From assembly GCF_901709675.1 (NCBI RefSeq), contig NC_051090.1:370842-434841 (forward strand): a DNA stretch of 64,000 nt, in the 5' to 3' direction. The stretch's first letter is position 1, and each line of letters opens with the position of its first letter. This DNA comes from Syngnathus acus (Eukaryota; Chordata; Actinopteri; Syngnathiformes; Syngnathidae). The translations under genes and the position numbers were made by a program. Positions 55,894-64,000 of the stretch are shown here, piece by piece. Under the pieces are notes generated by a model that was not told the origin of the DNA, did no database searches, and saw only the letters and a list, made by a program, of their open reading frames with translations.

Positions 55894-58800
55894 ATGGCTG
55901 GATGGCTGGCTGGCTGGCTGGCTGGATGGATGGATGGATGGCTGGATGGCTGCAAGCAAGCAAGCACAGCCTACAATATGTCAAAAGTAATTAGGCTGGT
56001 ATTCCCTATTCTGCACAAAGAAATGTGTGCTGTTACTTACAATGATGATTCTAATAAACCCATGAAACACAAGACTACATTTGGTTCTCATTAGACTCAA
56101 AGAATATTGCCTCATTTGTAAGCACACCTGAGCAGGCAGGTTTTTTAAAAAGCTCGGAATGGTGCATTTCTAGTATTGGCTCAATTCTGTTTTGGACACC
56201 GTCAGTCGGGAGAGATTGTCGCTCTCTGCTAGAACAGGATCAAAGGAACGAATGGATTTTGTTGTTGTTGTTGCCGTATCGGTTTCAAGCCAAACACACT
56301 GAAGACCTTGCTGCTTACTGCTCTTCAGTCTTCAGATGGCATAGTGATGGTCCATTCCAATTCCTGGGAGAGCTTGCATATTCTTCTTCTGCTAAGCAAG
56401 CCCTGAATTCAAAGCCCTCTTTGACAATAGTAGTACTATTTCTTCTGTTGAAATTGTACCGTGAATCAATCTCCCATGAATTTTGTAGAGCAACAACAAA
56501 GACCTTAGGAATGAATGGCCAAGGCGAATACCGAGAACTGAATGAATACAAAAGCAGCTGCATTTTTGTCATGGAATGTTTGTTGACAAGACACCAGTGA
56601 ATGCACTGAAGCTACAAATTGGATGGTGACAATTGTTACTGTTTGAATAAGCTTTGCTCTGTGATTTCTGATCGTGGAATACATTCGGCGTGACAAACAT
56701 TTCATTTCCCCAAATGACCTTCATTCTCCAAGGAGAGCTGGAAAAAAAAAACTGATTCTGCTGTAATTAGGCGAGCTCACTGACAAAAAAAAAGAAACAC
56801 CCAAAGTGAAGGGGGGTGGATCAAAGAGACGAGTGAAGTTGGGGAGGCTGTGAGGAGGAAGGGAGATAATGAGAAGCAGGGTGACAGCATGAACAAATGC
56901 ACGAGCAGGGGGAATCAAGCGGCTTGTTTGCCTGCGGCCCGCCGGCCGGCCCGCCGCCTCTCAGTGTGATGTCGTTCTCTCGCCGTGTTTCACTTCCAAA
57001 GGTTGGATGTTGGGGGCTTGCGTGATGCACAACGTATGTCACTTGAGCGCATATTAGTGCCGTTTCGAAGCAAATGGATTGGCTTCAAAATACTTGAATG
57101 GAAATGGCTTTTTATATGGACAAGGGGATACGGTGGATTTTGCTTGGATGATACGTATATTTATTCCTAATGGCCCTTTCTGTCCTTATTTGTTGTGTTC
57201 CAGATACAGTGATGGATACGAGGACAGCAACAGCTGAACTGGGCTGGATATCGTTCCCTGCCAATGGAGTATGAGCATTTTGTCTTTCTTTGGCAGATGG
57301 ATACTTGAGCATGAGTGCGCTTGTGCGCCGAACGAAGGCTGAATAGTTTGAATACACTTTAGAATGATCTAACATTGAGATGAAACGGGATTAACACTAT
57401 TGCAATCATGCCAAAAGACAGACCAATGTCCTGAAAAAAACCCAATCCAATCATCGTTTGGATGATACTGATATTGACACGACAAATATAGTAGCTGTTG
57501 ATTCATCTTCAACCAATCAAATATTTCAATGTAGTGGGGTCAGATGAAAATATAAAAAAGTGCTCGGTGACAACCTACAGACACACGGCTTTTGGATTTC
57601 TACTCTATGAAATCTTGGCGCTTCAGACCAGGGCTAGGGAACCACCAGAGGCAGGCTGTTGAGGCTGTTTTTTTCCCCCCCCCCCAAATATATGACTAAT
57701 AAATCCGTACCGAATGGGGAGTCGGCGGGCGGCAGGCACGCTGGATCGCGGCCTCCCTGTGTGTTGCTGTTAATAGCTGCACAACACGGTGCAGCGCCGA
57801 GCAAGACAAAATATGCAGATGAAGAGAACTCGCTTCAATCTAGAGCAAGGTTGAGTAAAGTCGCTAAGCATTTTGCTTCTCCCTCCCATCTGCCTGCTCC
57901 CATTTTGCCATCCATCCATCCATCCATCCCAGTGGGAGGAGGTGAGCGGCTACGACGAGAACCTCAACACCATCAGGACGTATCAAGTGTGCAATGTGTT
58001 TGAGCCCAGCCAGAACAACTGGCTCCTCACCACCTACATTGACAGAAGGGCGGCGTTGAGAATCTACGTGGAAATCCGCTTCACTGTACGAGACTGCGCC
58101 TCCATCCCCAGTGTCCTTGGCTCCTGCAAAGAGACGTTCAACCTCTACTATTTGGAAACCGACAGGGCCGTGTCAGAGGCCGTCCGAGGGGTGGAATATT
58201 GGGCCAATGCCCCCTTTCTCAAGGTAACATCTTTCAAAGCTTATGGCGGAGGGCCGGAAGCCTTCACCACACCACACCACACCACGGTCGCTTTTGAAGT
58301 GACGCTTTGCTTCGGAAGCCCTAAGCCTAACCCATGCGGCTAAAAGATCATGCAAATAACAACGCAAGTGCTCCAAAAAGTCAAAGTCTGCTTTAGTGTC
58401 AATTTCTTCACATGCCAAGACACACAAAGATCGGATCTTCCTGCTTTTTCTGCTCGTGTCTTCCGCTACAACAGGTGGACACCATCGCAGCAGATGAGAG
58501 TTTCTCCCAAGTGGATTTTGGCGGCAGGTTAATGAAGGTGAACACAGAAGTTCGGAGTTTTGGCCCACTGTCCAAAGGAAAAGGCTTCCATTTGGCTTTC
58601 CAGGATCTGGGAGCTTGTATGTCCCTTCTTGCTGTCCGAGTTTTCTACAAAAAATGTCCCAGCATCGTTCAGAACTTTGCTTACTTTCCAGAGGTACGGA
58701 ACGGACCCAGTTGCTCTTTGGAATTGTCTTTGGTGACATCCTTTGGTGTACTGTGTTTTCTTTTTTCTGCGCAGACGCTGACCGGAGCAGAATCGACGTC

Positions 58801-61800
58801 GCTTGTCATTGCTCGAGGAAGCTGCATCCCCAATGCAGAGGAAGTGGATGTGCCCATCAAACTTTACTGTAACGGCGATGGCGAGTGGATGGTACCCATT
58901 GGCAGCTGTAGCTGTAAGGCGGGTTATGAACCAGACAATGACAACTTGTGCAGAGGTGAATCTTTCTTTTTATTTGATAGCTCCGAAATGTGCCTGGAAA
59001 AAATGAGAGGGAGGGAGGGAGGGCTTGTAAAAAACCCTCCTTGTGCCTTTCTACACGCGTACTCGCTTGGTAAAGGGGATTCTGATTGGGATTCTAAAAA
59101 GGACAGGGAACGCATGTCAACTCCACACAAAGATGATATTTCCTCCCAAGGCTTTGAAGCAGACGTGCTAACCAGTATACAAGCACGCTAGCACCTACGG
59201 TATTACCTTTTAAGTCCCTGCTTGGTCCATTAAACATCATCAGTGATGCATGCGCCTCTCAAGGCTGGCGGAGAGCAGAGGAGAGTCATTTCAATATGAA
59301 TGCTCTCCCGAAATTCCAGTTTTTCTGCTTATGAATGAATAATCATAAGCGCAGACAGATTCTCAGATGTATTTTCGCTAAAGGAAGTAACCCACGCCAC
59401 CCCACCCCACCCCACCCCACAGCAGCGCAGCCTTGGCACCAAAATACTCTTCATTCTCTTGTGTTTCTCATTTGCACTGCCTTTTTATCTGCCCTCTTTC
59501 CCCATTTCCTCCTTCAAGTAGTTCCCCTCATTTCTCATTTTCTTTTGAGACTAATCCATTGTGTGTGTGTGTGTGTGCACATTTCTCTTGGTGTGTGTTC
59601 CTGTCTGTACATGTGTGGTGAAATGATAAGTGAGTCTTTTTCATCCCATACTAATTAGGAAAGTGCAAATGAGTTCTGTAGCATGAGAGATATAGTAGGA
59701 CAGTAAGCAAAAGGGAAAGTGGTAAAAGAAGCATTTTAAGGTCACGTGTGGAAGAATGAATCAGTCAGTTGGTCAAAGTCGCTAAACCTGTAGTAATTCC
59801 TCACTCAGGGGTTTGCATGAAGTGCCACTCACTTTTGCTCAAATGCACTGATGAGCGAGGTTACTGTCGTGGCTTTTGCTGTATCTTCTTTTTCGATGAC
59901 GCCATATTGATCCTGGCACAGACAGATAGAGCAAATGGGCTAGTTTAGGTGTTTAACGATTTAATGCAGCGCGCGCACGCACGCACGCAACAATATCGTA
60001 CTGACTCTAACAGAGACGTGAAGCGCTTTCCAACTGGGCACATTCATTTCCACTTCTATAGTGGTTGTCCATTTCATGTGATACGTAGATCATCGAAAAG
60101 AGCAAAAGCAAAGGCTGCCGCGACAGGTCATACATAGTTGGACGCGTCTTTGAATGAGCTTCGAAAGCCAGAGTCTGTGTCTGTGAAGACGACGACTAAT
60201 GGCTTGCGCATGTTGCCACGGTGACGCAACGCAGCCAGTGCATACCAACTTGTTGTCGAATCAATGACCTTGACAAGCCAGATGTCTGTCGGCGGCCTAT
60301 TCAAAGGACATTGAAGATCGAGATGGATGACTTCAAAGTCATGTTTGTGTGGAATATTTGTAACTTTGGTATTGAATGGACTTCATCCAACTTGGGGAAG
60401 ATGTGCACTTTCCAATGCCTGACGTCTCCTTGATAGCTCAAAGAACCGCCGTGCTCTTGTTCATCCGCGTTTTTCAAACCTTTCTCCATTTCCCTAATTG
60501 AGACAAACACAATCACATTGAACTCTTGAATTTCCTTTTGACTAAGTATTATTGAGCTCCTACAATCCTCCAAAAATCCACTTGAAGACACTTTGAACAA
60601 CAAGAGCGATTATACTTGGTACTTGAAATGGAAATGGGACTGACGTTTGACAGCGACCATCTACAGCAGGCACAGCACATCCAATATAAATGACAGCGCT
60701 GCAAAGTTGGCTTTGAGGAGCTTCCACACATTGCCGCAGACAGAGCATCAACTGAGTGAGGAACCAGATTCAAAGTTTTGGTGCCATTTTGGCTTTCCTA
60801 ACAAAGTGCTTCTCCCCAATGGCTTGAAGTGCTCAATTGCTGTGGAAACATTTCATGGCAAAAGCTACCGAGAGTACCAGAGTGTAGTCTCTCCTTGACT
60901 GCATCTTCTATGCCATGGCCTTTTTCATTGCTGCACTTTGGGAGCGAGCAATGGGAGACAAAAAAAACAATTGGAAGGGAAATTGACCAGAACAGGGCAC
61001 TGCACTGCTGGCTATTGAGTCCCACGGTTATGTTGCACGCTGCGTTGGAAACAATGGGATATTGATGCTCTCACTGCACACACTGCCTTCATTGCAACAT
61101 ATTTGGCATGGAAGTCACTTAGTACTAAGTTGTGAGAAGCTGCGTTTTGAGCACAGTTTGTTTGTTTGTTTGTTTGATATCTCCTAACAGCCTCAAATGG
61201 AGTCTGCTATTTGATTTGGCTTTCATGAGTCCTTCAAAAGCAAGCCTCCAATCTTATCCTCCATTACAACGCTGCTATTTTCTGAGGGCATGGCGAATCA
61301 TGAAACAGCACGTCTGCAGTCTGACTTAGAAAGTACTTGTTGCTCCCAACCTGTTCCTCCTGAATGATGAAAAAATGCAAAAATCGTCTTTAACTAGTCA
61401 TCGATGCATTTCAACTGAAAGGGTCAAATGTTTGGAATGAGCACATACGAAGCACTCTGACCCACAAAAGAGGATGAAAGCTATCAAAGTCTTGTGCTGT
61501 CGCTACCCCAAAAACACATTTGTGTCTGTTCGAAATAATGTGCACTCACCAACAATTGCCCTTACAAACTGCTCTTTGCTAACTTTGTTGATTTCATCTT
61601 AACATTTCCAATCTGCTGGCAGCTTGTCCGCAGGGCACCTTTAAATCATCCCAGGGGCCCGGATTATGTCAGCAATGTCCACTCAACAGCCGCTCCACCA
61701 TCGAAGCGGCCTCCCTTTGCGGTTGTCGCAACGGCTACTATCGGGGCGATATGGACAAGCCGCACGACCTGTGCGCCAGTAAGTCCCTCTCCGCGGTAGC

Positions 61801-63657
61801 GGCTCATCGCACGTCTTACTGAATTTGAAAAAAATGGAAAATATCCCAATGACCTCATGTGCAAAAAAAAAAAAGAAACACATTTAAAATCAGCATCAAA
61901 AATGTATTAAGGGACATTTCAAGAGGCCATCTGTGATTAAAATGTGCACTGGCCTTTCATTGAAGTGAAGACGTGTGTGTGTGTGTGGCTGCATTGCTAT
62001 GCAAGACGAGGAGCAGCCTTCGAAAGGCACTCTCTAGCGCAGCTCCGCTGAGACGTGGTGGAAGTAGGTTGAGACGTGAATCATTTCAGTCTGTCTCTGC
62101 AGCCAGTCACATTGTGCATGCGTGTATCTCCTCTCCTCCAGCTTCCAACATTTACGTATGAGGGTGTGCGTGCAGGATGTAAGTCGATGTGTATATATCT
62201 ATCTATCTATATCTTGGGATTCTGCAGCCCAAATGCCTTTTGTAGGCCATTGACAATGCAAAGAATGGGGAATTTGTTCAGATGGTCACGTCCTGGCCGA
62301 CCTAGATAGCACTCCATGGTTTTTAGGGAATTTCAAAGCCGGTTCATGTACAGTTCACTTTCACTGCTCAACTCGGTGCTAATCCTTGACCGTTGAAAAA
62401 GTCCAATTCCAGACTGAGGAAAGAAACGATGGCGCATTCTGCTGTCATCTTCCCCTGGTTTCACTTGTATGCAAATGATTTGAGTCAGCAAGTTAGTCAA
62501 ATTTGGCCTAAATGGGAGTCTTCTCACGCACTAACATATACAGCTCATGCATTTCATCTTTGGCAGGCAGGCAGGCAGGCAGGCAGGCAGCATGCGCATA
62601 TATGGATGCTTATGGAAGACAAATCTGGTTTCCAACGATTTCTTTTTTCTTCCCAATCTTGCTCCTTCTCCAGGCGTCCCTTCAGGTCCTCGTAACTTGG
62701 TCTCGGTCGTTAACCAGACGTGGGTGCAACTGGAGTGGCATCCGCCGCGTGACGTGGGTCATCGCCAAGACTTGACCTACAACGTGTTGTGCCAGCGCTG
62801 TCACAGTAGCGAGCGACGGCTGTGTCAGCCGTGTGACGACAGCGTGGCCTACGTTCCGGCTCGGAGGGGCTTAAAAGGAACCAAGGTGGAAATCAGCAAG
62901 CTGCGGGCCCACACCTCATACGTCTTTGACATCGAGGTTTGTTTCGTGTCACCGTGTAGCAAAAGACATCAAGCCTTTAATACAGCAAGCAGTGCATTCA
63001 ATAATTGTCACGCCCGTGCCAGAGCGCGCTGGGCCGGCCGGCGACTTCCCTCAGCCGCACCCCTTCGTCACCGTCATGTCTGTCACCTGCTCCCTCTCGT
63101 TGTCTCATGTATTTAAACCCTGCCCGCCCGTCGGCGTGTTGCTCCTTGTCGGTGTCTACTGTTGTGTTCCGTCCCTGTCCGCGCCCAGTGTTCCTGCCGT
63201 CTGGTTTTCCCTCGCTCTGTCTGGAGGCTCACGGTCAGAGTTTTAGCCTTGTCCAAGTGGACCTCGGTCGGTCGGTCTGTCTGTTTGCTGGCCGTGAGTC
63301 TCTCTCCCGTCTGTGTCTTGGGACTCCCAAGCCACCCACCGACCGACCTGCCTCCCTTCCAACTCCCTTTCCCTTCAATAAATCCCGGTTCAAGCTGCAT
63401 TTGGTCGCCCTGGCTCAAAACATTGCTGACAATAATAGCGTAAATGGTAAACGTGCTGTTAATTTAATTGTACAAAGCTGAGTTTTGTTTATTTATTTCA
63501 AGCAAAATGATGCACTAGAGTTCTCGGATTAGAAAATGTGTTTCTCATGTTATACCTCATTGAAATGGTGCTATTCTACAGGCAGTAAATGGAGTTTCCA
63601 ATAAGAGCCCTCATCCTGCCCAGCAGGTGTCAATCAACATTACAACCAATCAAGCTG
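50983..63657 (+). CDS. ephb3: Ephrin type-B receptor 3, ectodomain part (runs off the right edge)
   Basis: Receptor tyrosine kinase for membrane-bound ephrins, used in axon guidance and tissue boundaries. Exons: 50983-51079, 57204-57268, 57933-58223, 58475-58693, 58775-58955, 61623-61778, 62674-62936, 63582-63657. All phases fit, giving 449 residues. Exon 1 is the signal peptide; the ATG at 50983 was preferred to 50902 because it places the hydrophobic core correctly. Exons 3-5 encode the ligand-binding domain ([60 protein letters not shown]). Exon 6 is the Cys-rich EGF-like module. Exons 7-8 are the first fibronectin III domain, ending [14 protein letters not shown]3 is favoured by [24 protein letters not shown] and SIVQNFA. 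The second FN3 domain, membrane segment, kinase and SAM domain lie beyond the window. Exons 3-5 and 7-8 look like split single exons. Confidence 0.95.
51860..51922. repeat. (GTAGA)n followed by (CGG)n
   Basis: A short pentamer run, then about nine CGG units, in ephb3 intron 1 (51080-57203). Apart from simple repeats, no gene was recognised in that 6.1-kb intron. Confidence 0.85.
53168..53371. repeat. (GGCT)n / (GGAT)n composite array
   Basis: GGCT and GGAT blocks with a short GTCT block at the right, in ephb3 intron 1. Very similar in composition to the array at 55729-55952. Confidence 0.95.
55274..55369. repeat. (CACT)n microsatellite
   Basis: About 24 pure CACT units in ephb3 intron 1. 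Confidence 0.95.
55729..55952. repeat. (GGCT)n / (GGAT)n composite array
   Basis: About 56 tetranucleotide units, mostly GGCT with GGAT at both ends, in ephb3 intron 1. Confidence 0.95.
58376..58430 (+). mobile_element. Second copy of the dispersed repeat core, in ephb3 intron 3
   Basis: AAAGTCAAAGTCTGCTTTAG followed by TGTCAATTTCTTCACATGCC, nearly identical over about 50 bp to the copy next to nasp exon 3. It lies 45 bp before the acceptor of ephb3 exon 4. The element family was not identified. Confidence 0.65.
59543..61622. other. Right part of ephb3 intron 5, no gene recognised
   Basis: The intron (58956-61622) holds a short (TG)n near 59560, a CGCA tract near 59975 and GTTT units near 61160. 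No gene or intact element was recognised. Confidence 0.6.
63006..63431 (+). mobile_element. Solo LTR of an LTR retrotransposon
   Basis: 426 bp starting TGTCACGCCC and ending TTGCTGACA, so the ends are TG...CA with a 5-bp inverted match (TGTCA/TGACA). It is flanked by the perfect 5-bp duplication ATAAT at 63001-63005 and 63432-63436. It contains a TATA-like TATTTAAA near 63110 and an AATAAA near 63379, in the order expected of an LTR read on the plus strand. No internal coding region is present. It makes up two thirds of ephb3 intron 7. Confidence 0.88.
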
Positions 63658-64000
63658 GTGAGTGCAAAAGCATTGTGTGTGTGTGTGGCCATCTGTGGGG
63701 TGTGTGTAATCGTACCCTGGGGCAATGTGGATGATGTGAGTAAGGGATGGCTGAGGGGGGGGGTGGAATGGAGCTGCAGCCTTTTAATTCATAAAACATG
63801 TTCAGCTCAGCTTGTCATCGCTTTCCCTGTGTGTTGTTCCGGCAGCTTTCATCGTGCCACTGCCTTCCCCTTAGTTCTTGTTCTCTTTGACGCCTGCCTG
63901 CCTGGCCCTACCCTCCTTCTCAGTCAGCCAAGTGACTGTCCCATCAAGCCTTTATTGAGACAGACTCGAGTCAATTTCAATTGAAATGTTCCAGCGCATC

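Overview
The window reads as vertebrate chromosomal DNA, almost certainly from a teleost fish. Five vertebrate gene families are split into many short exons with GT-AG introns (many under 300 bp). Simple repeats are very dense, and there are fish-type interspersed elements: a tRNA-derived SINE, two copies of a hAT-like MITE, a solo LTR and a decayed LINE fragment. The compact introns suggest a percomorph with a small genome, but the species cannot be fixed from the sequence.

Layout. (1) Positions 1-8.1 kb, minus strand: the 5' part of lrrc7 (densin-180), 18 coding exons giving about 701 residues. The gene continues past the left edge. (2) 8.1-21.4 kb: no protein gene found. It holds upstream sequence of lrrc7, a CpG-rich block near 13.85-14.35 kb, a SINE, a LINE relic and many microsatellites. 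(3) 21.4-26.5 kb, minus strand: nasp, a histone H3-H4 chaperone, 13 exons. (4) 26966-27038, plus strand: a tRNA-Met gene. (5) 27.6-36.9 kb, plus strand: a complete glypican of the GPC5 class, 11 exons, 620 residues. Its signal-peptide exon is short and easy to miss. (6) 40.5-49.1 kb, plus strand: a complete gpc1, 10 exons, 560 residues. (7) 51.0 kb to the right edge, plus strand: the ectodomain part of an EphB receptor closest to EPHB3, 8 exons, 449 residues. The kinase half lies outside the window.

Function. lrrc7, the two glypicans and ephb3 are all cell-surface or synaptic proteins. nasp is a chromatin gene with its own CpG-containing promoter. The two glypicans stand head to tail and belong to the two different glypican subfamilies. 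This is the arrangement known for GPC5-GPC6 and GPC4-GPC3, but here the partner is GPC1, which stands alone in mammals.

Main oddities. Conserved Eph exons are split by apparently extra phase-0 introns, one of which holds a 426-bp solo LTR. Intron 9 of gpc1 carries 51 identical copies of a 10-bp unit. Two neighbouring lrrc7 exons together lack 8 single bases, which looks like a badly assembled patch. One nasp exon lacks one base. Exon borders were deduced by eye from splice consensus, reading phase and remembered family sequences; no alignment was run.
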